From 2-01-FULL-49-22 sp964639445 (GTDB lineage Bacteria; Patescibacteriota; Saccharimonadia; Saccharimonadales; UBA10212), in contig CAZXDA010000003.1 in the NCBI GenBank assembly GCA_964639445.1, positions 1 through 35,621 of the forward strand: a DNA stretch of 35,621 bases. The letters run 5' to 3'. Positions 21,991-30,971 of this stretch are shown piece by piece. The notes below the pieces were generated by a model. That model was not told the origin of the DNA and did no database searches. It worked only from the letters and a program-made list of their open reading frames with translations. The position numbers and the translations under genes were made by a program. Numbering within the stretch: the first letter of the stretch is position 1; the number at the start of each line of letters is the position of its first letter.

Positions 21991-22748
21991 TATTTATCCC
22001 TAAGAAATTGCAAAATAAGTTTAGCCACTAAATCAGCATTGTCTTGCTGTAAGAAATGATTAGCGCCTTCAATAATTTCCAGCTGCGAGCTTGGAAAAGA
22101 TTCGTCTAAAAGCCTGGCTTGGCTAATTGGCGTCTGATTATCTTCTGAACCGTAAATTAGCAAAGTCGGGGTGTTAACAGATTCAGCATAGACTCGGATA
22201 TCCTGTTTAATAATTTTTTTAAATGTTGGTTCCATGTGCGGTAGTAGCAGCATGTCTGACCCAACGGCGCTATAAATCTTTTTTCGTAATCGCTTTCGAG
22301 TATGAGCCGGGGTTAAATAGAGCGGCAGTTTGGCAATTTTAGCCAGAATCTTAAGGCCGTTTTTACGGAGATTGCTTAAATCTCTAACACCGGAAGATGC
22401 CATGAGCACTAACTTGTCACAGTTAAGATAGCTTTTGCTTACTCCGACTATGGCAGTAGCGCCGCCATATGAATGCCCTATGACGGCGTAGGTATCTAAG
22501 ACCTTTATTTTTTTTAAAAAGTCGGCTGTAAATAGAGCGTAATCCTCAAGACCCCAAGCTTTAGATGGCGCCTGCGTACCGCCGAATCCTGGCAAGTCTA
22601 CAGCCACAACAGCGTAATTGTCTTTTAGGTACTCCGTAAGTTTAGAAAAGGACGATATCGTGTCTCCCCAGCCGGGCAGACATAGGACCACCTTGCCCCG
22701 CCCAATCTTTTGGTAGTTAGTCATTAGGCCGTTCACAACGACATTCAT
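21990..22748 (-). CDS. Alpha/beta hydrolase
   Basis: This soluble 252-aa hydrolase has oxyanion segment LPGWGD, VDLPGFGGTQAP, nucleophile elbow IGHSYGGATA, Asp in YGSEDNQTPIS and His in EGANHFLQQDN, so the triad is complete. I start at ATG 22748 (MNVVVNGLMTNYQ); the frame extends to a TTG at 22763. There is no Shine-Dalgarno sequence, but TATACT lies 6 bases before this ATG, suggesting a leaderless mRNA. It is the first gene of the murF-ddl-leuS unit. The substrate is unknown; a lipid or cell-wall ester is possible from context. Confidence 0.88.
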   Translation of the reverse strand: MNVVVNGLMTNYQKIGRGKVVLCLPGWGDTISSFSKLTEYLKDNYAVVAVDLPGFGGTQAPSKAWGLEDYALFTADFLKKIKVLDTYAVIGHSYGGATAIVGVSKSYLNCDKLVLMASSGVRDLSNLRKNGLKILAKIAKLPLYLTPAHTRKRLRKKIYSAVGSDMLLLPHMEPTFKKIIKQDIRVYAESVNTPTLLIYGSEDNQTPISQARLLDESFPSSQLEIIEGANHFLQQDNADLVAKLILQFLRDK

Positions 22749-22754
22749 GCTTTG

Positions 22755-22783
22755 AGTATACAAGACGAATCACTTTAGCTTAA
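22755..22783 (-). promoter_or_regulatory. Candidate promoter of the hydrolase-murF-ddl unit
   Basis: On the minus strand TTAAGC (22778-22783) and TATACT (22755-22760) are 17 bp apart, and the ATG follows 6 bases after the -10 hexamer. This predicts a transcript with essentially no leader. Confidence 0.4.
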
Positions 22784-22793
22784 GGGTTGTGGC

Positions 22794-22821
22794 TTGTGTC
22801 TAAATAGATTATGCTTATAGC
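22794..22821 (+). promoter_or_regulatory. Candidate promoter of the giant surface protein
   Basis: TTGTGT (22794-22799) and TATAGC (22816-22821) are spaced 16 bp apart. The ATG at 22837 is 15 bases downstream, without a Shine-Dalgarno sequence, so the leader would be about 8 bases. It is divergent from the hydrolase promoter. Confidence 0.35.
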
Positions 22822-22836
22822 TAAATTGGATTGTAA

Positions 22837-25800
22837 ATGAAAAAGGTGTTGTCTAGGTATAAACCGGCTGCCGTGGGCATACTTAGGGTAACAGACAAAA
22901 TTCTCTTTAAATTTTCTCTCGCCCTATCTCGTGCTGCAGTAATTCTCTTTCAACTCTCTGTCGCACTGGCTAAAGATGCTTGGAAATTATTAAAGCGCCT
23001 AGGTCATCGCCTGTGGGCAAAAATACTAGCCTGGCCGCCGGCCGAGAGATTTTATCTGAGAACAAAGCATCATCACAATCGTACAATCGGCCGCGCTCAT
23101 AATCACTTATTAGAAAGGTGGAGGTGGTACAGCCGCTGGCACAGTTGGCAATGGCATCCCCATGTCCATTATTCGACAGTTGCGGCTTTTATTTTAGCCA
23201 TGATTTTTTGGTTCGGCTCATTTATGCATGCACTAGCTTCTGATTTAAGCAACCTCTGGAATTTTGGCACCCCAGCAGATTACCAAACGTCCAGCGGTGC
23301 AGAAGTTTCCGGTAGCACTGGTCACTTAAGGGTCAATGAATACACCAACGATGCCAACACCACGGCCCTTTACCACTTAAACGAATCCAGCGGCACAAGT
23401 GTGGCTGATTCTTCATCCAACAGCAATACCGGAACAGCTACCTCTCCAACCTGGGGAAGCGCCGGCAAATTAAACTATTCTCTTAGCTTAAATGGTACAA
23501 CCACGACTGTTTCAGCGCCTGACTCGGCTTCTTTATCGCTAACTGGCGCCAATACAATTGAAGCCTGGACTAAGTTTGGCTCGAGCTTCTCAAGTTCCAG
23601 CAGTAGCCGTCAACCGGTTATCAGCAAAGGCGCTTACCAGCTCTACTACGACAGCCAAACAGGCAAAATTACTTATGAACTCGCTAACTCGAGCAATTCC
23701 TGGACACAGGTCGGTGGGATGGATGCCTCTGGACAATCATTTATAGGAGGAACTTTTAATAACAGCTGGGACGTCAACAGCCAAAATACTGTAGAGGCCA
23801 TGATAAAAGTAGGCAGCTATATTTATACTGGAACTGGTCAGGGTTCTAGTGATGCTCTTGTTTGGCGGTGGGATGGAACTAGCTGGTTGCAGATTGGCGG
23901 ACGTGGCTTAAATAATAGTTGGTCAGCAACCGCCGTTTACCAAACAGTGTACTCTCTGGCTACTGACGGAACCAATCTTTATGCCGGCTTAGGCAGTGGC
24001 ACAGGCAACGCTGAGGTTTGGCTTTATAACGGTAGCAGTTGGACAAAGGTCGGGGGTGACGGGCTTAACGGTAGTTGGAATACTAATTATGAATCTGTGC
24101 ATAGCCTAGCTGTCAGCGGTACAACTGTTTATGCCGGTCTGGGTGACAGCGCTGGCGATGCCGAAGTATGGCAGTGTACTAATTGCACAACATCTCCTGC
24201 TTGGACACAGGTTGGTGGCGACGGGGTAAACTCGAGTTGGACCTCCGGCAGTAACAAAGAAATGGTTGCCTCTTTGCGAATAGTGGGCACTAAACTTCTT
24301 GCAGGCCTAGGGATTAGTGCCACGGATGGTGAACTTTGGTCTACTGATACCGGCACTATAAGCTGGACCAAGCTTGGCGGCAGCGGCACCGGATCGGCTG
24401 GGCAGAGCTGGGATACCACTCATGAACGAGTCGCCGCCATAACTAATGTTGGCAACGTGATTTATGTCGGCCTTGGCGACTCGACTGGTGATGCCGAAGT
24501 TTGGAGCTGTGATATTTCGGCAACCTGTACTAATACCGCCGGCTGGACGCAAGTTGGTGGTGATGGGGTCAATACCAGCTGGAACACTAACTACGAGAGG
24601 GTTTTTTCGCTTACCGTTGATGGCTCCAACAATATCTATGCCGGGTTGGGTTTGGACTCTGGTGATGCCGAAGTCTGGAAATACAACGGTACAAGTTGGA
24701 CGCAGATCGGCGGGGACAGCCTTAACTCTAGCTGGACAGCTACTACCATGACTGATGTGCGCGCTCTGCTGGTAGACGGATCAACATTGTATTCCGGCGT
24801 CAGCAATACCAGTGCCACAACCTATCCAGCAGAGGTTTGGACAACTAATCTAACAACTATTAGCTGGACAAGAATTGGTGGCGACGGCATTAACAAGAGT
24901 TGGCCGCCAGCTAATTTTACAATGATTGATTCCATGACAACCTATAAGGGAAAGCTAATTGCTGGTTTACCCGGTTCTACCTTTAGTGATAGCCAGGTGT
25001 GGGAATATGACGGCAATACTTGGGATGTAATCGGCGGCCAAGGAGTTAATTCCAGCTGGACGCCTAATACCTACGCGGATGTTTGGTCGTTAATTTCAGA
25101 CGGGACTAATCTATACGCCGGGCTAGGTACTGGCACCGGCAAGGGGGAAGTCTGGCAGTACAACGGCACTAGCTGGTCAAAAATTGGCGGCGGAGGTGTA
25201 AATTCAAGCTGGAATGGCAATTACGACCGCATCCTGGCTATGGCCGTGTACGGCGGAGCCGTCTATGCAGGAACCGGCCAAGCTAGTACTTCAGGCACGG
25301 CCGAGCTATGGAAGTATAGCGGCGGCAGCTGGACTAAAGTAGGCGGTGACGGGCTTAACGGCAGTTGGGTGGACCTTAAATATGAGTTTGTTGAAAGTAT
25401 GACCACATGGCAAAACAAGCTTTATGTAGGTTTAGGCGCCAACACCGGAGATAATGCCCTGTGGCAATATGACGGTACTAATTGGGCACAAATTGGCGGT
25501 GACTGTACCGGTGCCTGTACGCCGAACAGCGGCAGCGCACCGCCATCTGGCAGCTGGAGCAATACTACCGGCTGGGGATCAGAACTAGACTCGCTAGCTT
25601 CATACAACGGCAAACTATATGCCGGCATGGGTATAGGCACCGGCAATGCCGTGATCTGGCAGTGCGATCCCGGATGTACGCAAAGCAGTGGTTGGACTAA
25701 GATTGGTGGCGATGGTCTAAATGGCAGTTGGGCGGCTTCTACCTACGAGAAAGTTTACGCCATGGTCGTGTATAATGGCAGTCTTTATGCTGGTCTGGGT

Positions 25801-28440
25801 GATAGCGCGGGAGATGGAGAGGTTTGGCAATACGACGGTAGCACTTGGACCTTGGTAGCTACTAGCGGTAATCCTTTGACCTGGGGCACTTCAATAGAAT
25901 GTGCCTGTTCCTTAAATGTTTATAAAGGTAAGTTGTACGCCGGAAAGGGTCGGAGCGCCAGTAATGATGCCCAAGTCTGGTCATATGGCGATAATCTTTA
26001 TCTTCAGTCAGCAGCCACTTCACAAGATACCAACTGGCACCACATAGCCGCCACATATGACGGTACTACGGCTAAAATTTATATCGATGGTGTAGTAAAT
26101 GCCACCACTACTAAAAGCCTTGCTATGCCAGATACCTCTGGCCCACTTTATATAGGATCATCTTATGGCAGCCAAGGTGATGGCCGAGGCGAGGTGTATT
26201 TTAATGGCCAAATTGACGAGGTACGGATCAGCAATGTTGCCCGAACCTCATTCAATACAACTACTTACAGCACAGCCTCGCAGACGATTCAGCCAGGTGC
26301 AGCGGTCTTTACATCTGGTGTAGCCAGCTTTGATAGCTTTGCCGACACCGAAACCCTAAATGGCGGTACCATTAATTTTCGAGTGTCGTCGGATGGTGGT
26401 AGCAGTTGGCAGTATTGGTCAGGCTCCAGCTGGTCAACCTCTTCCTCCCTCTCCGAGGCCAATCCAGCCTCTACAATAAATGCTCATATTTCAACTTTTC
26501 CAGTAACCGGCGGCGGTATTAAGTGGCAAGCCATATTAACCGGCAGCGGCGAGCAACTTGTCACGTTAAACAGTGTAACCATTAATGCCACTTCGGATAC
26601 CACAGCCCCCGATAATCCCGCAAGCGTAACCGCTAAGGACTCACCAAGCGGCTCGACTACCTTAACCAGCGGGAACTGGTATAACTACACGGGACCATAT
26701 TTCTCCTGGAGCGCTCCATCTGATCCACCCAGCCCATCTGGCGGAACGTCTGGCGTTGCCGGGTATTATGTTTACTTTGGTACGGATAATACAGCTGACC
26801 CCCTGACGGCCGGCACCTTCCAGGCAGCCGCCAATTACACAGCTGGTTCGCTAACTTCGGGCAATACTTATTATCTGCGAATTAAAACCAAGGATGCAGC
26901 CGGCAACGTCAATTCAACCACAGCCGCCCTGTTTACATACAAATTTGACTCAATAGCGCCAGATGCCGTTGCTTACGTCAACGTCTCGCCAGCTGGCTGT
27001 TCTACGGCTTCATCATTTACATTTTCATGGCCGGCCAGTTCTGATGCCAGCTCGGGCATAGCCGGTTATCAATATAGGCTAGGTTCTACCGGGGTAGTAC
27101 AGGATTTGTCTAATGTACTAACTGTTGATGCCCCGCCGTACCAGGTAGGGGATAATGTATTCTATGTCAGAGCCAAAGATGCTGCCGGCAATACTAGCGC
27201 CTGGCAGACAGGTGTCTATTGCTCAACCGAAACTGCTACTGTAGTTGATGGCCCAACAGTGGTGGCTGGCGCCAGCTCCATAACTGTTTCCTGGACATCG
27301 TCTAAAGCGACCACTTCTTTCGTAAAAGTCCAGGATGGCAATACTTATATATCCGAGCAGGGCCAATCAAGCTTCTCTATTTCTCATACTGTCAAAGTTG
27401 TAGGACTGGAGCCGGAAAAAAGCTATCAATATCAGTTAACGTGGACCGATTCGTCCGGCAACCCGGGACAAACTCCATTCTTTACAACCAGCACTTCTAC
27501 GGCGCCAGCCGTCAAGAACCTAACATCACAAATACTAGGCCCCTCAAGCACGTTACTTTCCTGGCAAACAACAGAACTTAGCTCGGCCAGCATCGAATAC
27601 GGCATCGGCAACTTTAACTCAACCAAAGATCTCAGCGGCACGGCTACCAGCTTTACCCAGCAACTAACTGGCCTAGTGCCAGGCAGTAACTACCAGGTGC
27701 GGATTGCCGCCAGAACGCAGGATGGCTACCCCTACTTTTCTGTTATCACCTTCCAAACACCACCGCTACCAAAAATCAGTGACGTGCGTTTTGACTATCT
27801 GCCAACTGCTCAGGCTTCGGTTAGAGTCAGCTGGCAGACAAATGTACCATCAACTTCTTTAGTCAGATTCACGCCACAGGGTGGTGTAACCCAAATTGCT
27901 TCTTCGGCCGAGCTGGCCACCGACCACGCTATAACTTTGGACGAGTTGCTAGATAACACTAACTATCAAATAGTGGCCGTCTCGACCGACCAGTACGGCA
28001 ACAGCGGTACCAGTGATCCTCAAAACTATGCAACACCGTTTGACACCCGACCGCCCAAGATCAACAACCTCAATATAGAAATTAAATCCAGCGGTGTGGG
28101 TACGGCGCAAAAGGCCCAGATAGTTGTCTCTTGGGAGACTGATGAGCCAGCCACTTCTCAGGTTGAATATGGCCCCGGCATCTCCTCAGATTCATATTCC
28201 TCGCGCACCCAGGAAGATAGAATACTCTCTACCACCCATGTGGTTATAGTTTCCAACCTAGATCCGGCTAAACTCTATCACTTGAGGGCTGTCTCCAAAG
28301 ATCGCAGTAGCAACACTGGCACCAGCATCGACACCACAGCCATCACCGGTCGGATCCAGAATAGCGTTATCGATCTGATAATCAACGCTTTGCAGCGCTC
28401 GCTAAATTTCTTAACTAAGTTGCCACTTTTGGGAAGATAA
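22837..28440 (+). CDS. Giant repeat-rich cell-surface protein (LamG/propeller/FN3)
   Basis: This 1867-aa protein is probably displayed outside the cell. Residues 1-112 are a basic, Trp/His-rich cytoplasmic part with amphipathic helices. A membrane helix or uncleaved signal anchor follows (about 114-134, ending HALAS). The first half of a LamG-like domain (about 170-285, with NTIEAWTKFG) is interrupted by about 14 repeats (about 288-1052, each with W-x-K/Q-V/I-GGDGLNxSW and LYAGLGxxxGxAEVW). The LamG second half then resumes (WHHIAATYDGT, GQIDEVRISNVAR, about 1060-1140). About six FN3-like domains fill 1260-1830, and a C-terminal hydrophobic helix ends it. A role in adhesion is inferred. An ABC transporter pair follows directly. 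Confidence 0.9.
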   Translation: MKKVLSRYKPAAVGILRVTDKILFKFSLALSRAAVILFQLSVALAKDAWKLLKRLGHRLWAKILAWPPAERFYLRTKHHHNRTIGRAHNHLLERWRWYSRWHSWQWHPHVHYSTVAAFILAMIFWFGSFMHALASDLSNLWNFGTPADYQTSSGAEVSGSTGHLRVNEYTNDANTTALYHLNESSGTSVADSSSNSNTGTATSPTWGSAGKLNYSLSLNGTTTTVSAPDSASLSLTGANTIEAWTKFGSSFSSSSSSRQPVISKGAYQLYYDSQTGKITYELANSSNSWTQVGGMDASGQSFIGGTFNNSWDVNSQNTVEAMIKVGSYIYTGTGQGSSDALVWRWDGTSWLQIGGRGLNNSWSATAVYQTVYSLATDGTNLYAGLGSGTGNAEVWLYNGSSWTKVGGDGLNGSWNTNYESVHSLAVSGTTVYAGLGDSAGDAEVWQCTNCTTSPAWTQVGGDGVNSSWTSGSNKEMVASLRIVGTKLLAGLGISATDGELWSTDTGTISWTKLGGSGTGSAGQSWDTTHERVAAITNVGNVIYVGLGDSTGDAEVWSCDISATCTNTAGWTQVGGDGVNTSWNTNYERVFSLTVDGSNNIYAGLGLDSGDAEVWKYNGTSWTQIGGDSLNSSWTATTMTDVRALLVDGSTLYSGVSNTSATTYPAEVWTTNLTTISWTRIGGDGINKSWPPANFTMIDSMTTYKGKLIAGLPGSTFSDSQVWEYDGNTWDVIGGQGVNSSWTPNTYADVWSLISDGTNLYAGLGTGTGKGEVWQYNGTSWSKIGGGGVNSSWNGNYDRILAMAVYGGAVYAGTGQASTSGTAELWKYSGGSWTKVGGDGLNGSWVDLKYEFVESMTTWQNKLYVGLGANTGDNALWQYDGTNWAQIGGDCTGACTPNSGSAPPSGSWSNTTGWGSELDSLASYNGKLYAGMGIGTGNAVIWQCDPGCTQSSGWTKIGGDGLNGSWAASTYEKVYAMVVYNGSLYAGLGDSAGDGEVWQYDGSTWTLVATSGNPLTWGTSIECACSLNVYKGKLYAGKGRSASNDAQVWSYGDNLYLQSAATSQDTNWHHIAATYDGTTAKIYIDGVVNATTTKSLAMPDTSGPLYIGSSYGSQGDGRGEVYFNGQIDEVRISNVARTSFNTTTYSTASQTIQPGAAVFTSGVASFDSFADTETLNGGTINFRVSSDGGSSWQYWSGSSWSTSSSLSEANPASTINAHISTFPVTGGGIKWQAILTGSGEQLVTLNSVTINATSDTTAPDNPASVTAKDSPSGSTTLTSGNWYNYTGPYFSWSAPSDPPSPSGGTSGVAGYYVYFGTDNTADPLTAGTFQAAANYTAGSLTSGNTYYLRIKTKDAAGNVNSTTAALFTYKFDSIAPDAVAYVNVSPAGCSTASSFTFSWPASSDASSGIAGYQYRLGSTGVVQDLSNVLTVDAPPYQVGDNVFYVRAKDAAGNTSAWQTGVYCSTETATVVDGPTVVAGASSITVSWTSSKATTSFVKVQDGNTYISEQGQSSFSISHTVKVVGLEPEKSYQYQLTWTDSSGNPGQTPFFTTSTSTAPAVKNLTSQILGPSSTLLSWQTTELSSASIEYGIGNFNSTKDLSGTATSFTQQLTGLVPGSNYQVRIAARTQDGYPYFSVITFQTPPLPKISDVRFDYLPTAQASVRVSWQTNVPSTSLVRFTPQGGVTQIASSAELATDHAITLDELLDNTNYQIVAVSTDQYGNSGTSDPQNYATPFDTRPPKINNLNIEIKSSGVGTAQKAQIVVSWETDEPATSQVEYGPGISSDSYSSRTQEDRILSTTHVVIVSNLDPAKLYHLRAVSKDRSSNTGTSIDTTAITGRIQNSVIDLIINALQRSLNFLTKLPLLGR
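23701..25990 (+). repeat. About 14 propeller-like protein repeats in the surface protein
   Basis: Units of about 50-70 residues carry a hydrophobic strand, (L/V)YAGLG, (G/S)xAEVW, an aromatic turn (YNGTSW), T(Q/K)(V/I)GG and DG(L/V)NxSW. By eye I count 14 units, with the DNA copies diverged, so the array is old. Fourteen would fit two seven-bladed beta-propellers; this is an inference from the count only. Confidence 0.8.
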
Positions 28441-28442
28441 AA

Positions 28443-29216
28443 ATGTCAGAGCATCCTAAAGATAGGCACATTATTGAAGGCCGATCGATCTATAAGACCT
28501 TCAAGATTGGCGAGCAGCACACAACAGTTCTTAGAGATGTATCTATTAAGGTGTTGCGGGGTGAGTTTATGATTATTCACGGCCCCTCTGGTTCGGGCAA
28601 GTCAACGCTTCTCAATTGCCTGATAGGCTTAGAGCCGATCACTAGAGGCGAGGTGTGGGTCAATGGCCGGCGCTTAGACAGTTTAGTTGAAGATGACCGA
28701 GCCCAAACCAGAAACATGACTTTTGGCGTGGTGTATCAGCAGCCAATCTGGGTAAAGTCATTAACCGTTGTTGAAAACGTTGCTTTGCCAATGATGATTA
28801 ACGGCGCCTCCAAAGAAACGTCATTGCAAAAGGCTTACTCTCACCTCAAAGAAGTAGGTATGTCCAAATACGCCAAACGCAAACCAACAGAAATGTCCGG
28901 CGGTGAGCAAACAAGAGTTGGTATTGCTCGTTCATTAATCAACAGCCCGCCGGTTTTAGTGCTTGACGAGCCAACCGGCAATCTTGATACCCACACTGCA
29001 GATCAAATGCTGTTGCTGCTTCAAGAGCTTAATCGCCACAAAGGCATAACTATTCTTATGGTGACACATAATTCTACCTACTTGCCCTTAGCTTCTATAA
29101 CGGTTGGCATAAGAGATGGCCAGGTCGTGGAAAGCAAGATCGCTGATAATCCGCTTGCCCATAGGCTGCATGGATTAGCTCAAAAGAAAGTCGAGGCAGT
29201 TGATGAAGCCCAATAA
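28443..29216 (+). CDS. ABC transporter ATP-binding protein (LolD/MacB type)
   Basis: This 257-aa ATPase drives a membrane partner. Walker A is GPSGSGKST (47-55), the Q-loop is in YQQPIWVKSLT, the signature MSGGEQTRVG lies near 149-158, Walker B with the catalytic Glu is VLVLDEPTGNLD, and the switch His is in VTHNS. The family includes LolD, FtsE and MacB, and the order here (separate ATPase then MacB-like permease) is typical. The ATG is 2 bp after the surface-protein stop, so these genes form a unit. It may export or release the surface protein or a lipoprotein-like substrate, but this is inference. Confidence 0.93.
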   Translation: MSEHPKDRHIIEGRSIYKTFKIGEQHTTVLRDVSIKVLRGEFMIIHGPSGSGKSTLLNCLIGLEPITRGEVWVNGRRLDSLVEDDRAQTRNMTFGVVYQQPIWVKSLTVVENVALPMMINGASKETSLQKAYSHLKEVGMSKYAKRKPTEMSGGEQTRVGIARSLINSPPVLVLDEPTGNLDTHTADQMLLLLQELNRHKGITILMVTHNSTYLPLASITVGIRDGQVVESKIADNPLAHRLHGLAQKKVEAVDEAQ

Positions 29217-30411
29217 CCTGGTTTTCTTGGCTTGGCGAAATCTGTGGCTACACCGCCTGCGGGCAATTTTGACCATTGGCGGCGTGACATTAGGTGTAGG
29301 CGCCATAGTATTTTTGGTATCAATCGGTTTTGGCTTAGAAAAACTGGTAACCAGCCAGGTGGCCACATTTGAAGCTTTCTCGATGATTGATGTACCTTCA
29401 GCCAATCTAAAAACCGGCAAGATTAACGAGGCCGCCATCAACCGTCTGAGCAAAATCCCTCACGTCGTTAAAATCAACGAGATTGTCGAGCTAGCCGCCC
29501 GTGCCAGATTAAGTTCGCAAAAATCGACCGCCGAGACTGTGGCTATTAGCGCCAACTCTAACTATTTTTCACTTAACCAGCTCAGCCTAAAAGGCGGCCG
29601 TATCTATAACAATAATTCTCTTAACGAAATGGTTGTCAACGAATCTTTGGCTAGCCTACTTGGCATAGGCGTGGCTGATTATGCGCAGAAGGGAGCGCTA
29701 ATCGATTTAATTATTCCGGCCGATTTAAGAGAAAGGGATAATGTTGATGGACCAATTGTTAAAAGCGATATTCCAGCTCATATTGTCGGCATAGCGGCAG
29801 GCAACCAGAGCCCCACAATGTACATGCCTCTGGCCTCAGCTATTAAGTACGGGGTTGTTAATCGAACATCCCTAAAGATTAAGGTTGATGACCGTAAAAA
29901 TATTCCGCAGGTGCGCCAAGCTATCGAGAACGCCGGATACTCAACGGAGTATGTAGGCGATACGGTCGAGCAGATTTCACAGGTCTTTACTCTCTTTAGA
30001 ATCGTGCTGGGGGCGTTTGGTTTAATCGCTCTGATTGTGGCCGCGCTGGGAACATTTAATACCCTGACCATATCTTTAATGGAGCGAATCCGTGAAGTTG
30101 GCTTACTGCGGACTTTGGGCATGAAGCAAAAAGATATTTTCCGACTGTTTATGGCCGAATCACTGACAATTGGAATTTTGGGTGGCGCCGCCGGTGTTGC
30201 ACTAGCTTCTCTTATTGGCTGGGGTATTAATTCTGGCCTTCGCGCCTTAGCGGAAAGCAGTGGCGCCGATCCGGTAATCGTTTATTATACGCCACCATCA
30301 TTCATCATTATTGTGGCAGTCGGCTCGATGATAGTCGGCTTTTTAACCGGACTTTATCCGGCCAAACGAGCCATCAAAATGAAACCTTTAGACCTAATTA
30401 GATACGAGTAA
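29203..30411 (+). CDS. ABC transporter permease (MacB/FtsX type)
   Basis: This 402-aa permease has one N-terminal helix (LAILTIGGVTLGVGAIVFLVSIGF-like, about 15-40), a large extracytoplasmic MacB-type domain (about 45-255) and three C-terminal helices (about 265-400). It ends LYPAKRAIKMKPLDLIRYE, the usual FtsX-domain ending. I take ATG 29203 as the start; the frame also has TTG at 29200. It overlaps the ATPase gene by 14 bp and must be its partner. MacB-type transporters work by mechanotransmission, not by moving substrate through the membrane. The gene ends 5 bp before the convergent tRNA-Ala. Confidence 0.93.
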   Translation: MKPNNLVFLAWRNLWLHRLRAILTIGGVTLGVGAIVFLVSIGFGLEKLVTSQVATFEAFSMIDVPSANLKTGKINEAAINRLSKIPHVVKINEIVELAARARLSSQKSTAETVAISANSNYFSLNQLSLKGGRIYNNNSLNEMVVNESLASLLGIGVADYAQKGALIDLIIPADLRERDNVDGPIVKSDIPAHIVGIAAGNQSPTMYMPLASAIKYGVVNRTSLKIKVDDRKNIPQVRQAIENAGYSTEYVGDTVEQISQVFTLFRIVLGAFGLIALIVAALGTFNTLTISLMERIREVGLLRTLGMKQKDIFRLFMAESLTIGILGGAAGVALASLIGWGINSGLRALAESSGADPVIVYYTPPSFIIIVAVGSMIVGFLTGLYPAKRAIKMKPLDLIRYE

Positions 30412-30415
30412 TAAA

Positions 30416-30492
30416 TGGTGGAGCATGAGGGATTCGAACCCTCGACCTCATCCATGCCATGGATGCGCGCTAGCCAACTGCGCCAATGCCCC
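30416..30492 (-). tRNA. tRNA-Ala (anticodon GGC)
   Basis: The minus strand gives a full cloverleaf. The acceptor GGGGCAT pairs with ATGCTCC, including the G3-U70 pair that identifies alanine. The anticodon stem CATCC/GGATG encloses ATGGCAT (anticodon GGC, reading GCC). The T arm GAGGGTTCGAATCCCTC, discriminator A and encoded CCA (30416-30418) are present. It separates the + strand surface-protein unit from the minus-strand metal cluster. Confidence 0.97.
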
Positions 30493-30552
30493 TTCAACAG
30501 ATAGATTATACAAAATTATCTCTGTTGTAGCTAGGTGGTTGAGGCGTTAGTT

Positions 30553-30882
30553 TTATTGGCCTATTTTTTGCGTCATATCATTGCTGCGGTTAGTCATTTG
30601 AGCTGCGCCACTCTGCAACGACTGGCCGCTGGTTTGTAGCTCTTTACCTTTCTGCATCAATTCCGTGTCGCCGTATTGCTGGCCCTTTTGCTGCATCAGT
30701 TGCCCGGTGCTCATCATCATAGTCCCCATTTGCGACATGCTTGAACCGTCGCTTTTCATCATAGAAGCCGTGTCGCGCATGTACTGGTCCGAGAACGTTT
30801 GGTTAGCCCTGCCTATAAAATAGCCCGCGCCACCGATCACGACGAGCCCTACTAATAGTGCTACGGCAGATTTAGTTTTCAC
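30553..30882 (-). CDS. Met-rich small membrane-anchored protein
   Basis: This 109-aa protein has an N-terminal membrane helix (about 6-26, VALLVGLVVIGGAGYFIG), followed by an extracytoplasmic helical region rich in Met and Gln (MMKSDGSSMSQMGTMMMSTG). The Met clusters could bind Cu(I) or Ag(I), which fits the P1B ATPase cluster, but no exact family is recognised. The start is GTG at 30882 with AGGAGG 6 bases upstream. It is the last gene of the metal cluster, after a TATTGCC repeat block. Confidence 0.65.
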   Translation of the reverse strand: MKTKSAVALLVGLVVIGGAGYFIGRANQTFSDQYMRDTASMMKSDGSSMSQMGTMMMSTGQLMQQKGQQYGDTELMQKGKELQTSGQSLQSGAAQMTNRSNDMTQKIGQ

Positions 30883-30912
30883 AGTATTCCTCCTAAGTGC
30901 TTACGGTTTTTA

Positions 30913-30960
30913 TATTGCCCCATATTGCCCCCCATTATTGCCTATTTGCCGGTTATTGCC
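30913..30960. repeat. TATTGCC repeat block in an intergenic gap
   Basis: TATTGCC occurs four times (30913, 30923, 30936, 30954), plus one near copy TATTTGCC (30943). Spacing is 8-13 bp instead of a strict 7. The word is shared with the leuS repeat at 16956. It lies in the 89-bp gap between the DUF3105 gene and the Met-rich gene. Confidence 0.7.
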
Positions 30961-30971
30961 AACAAATGTGT

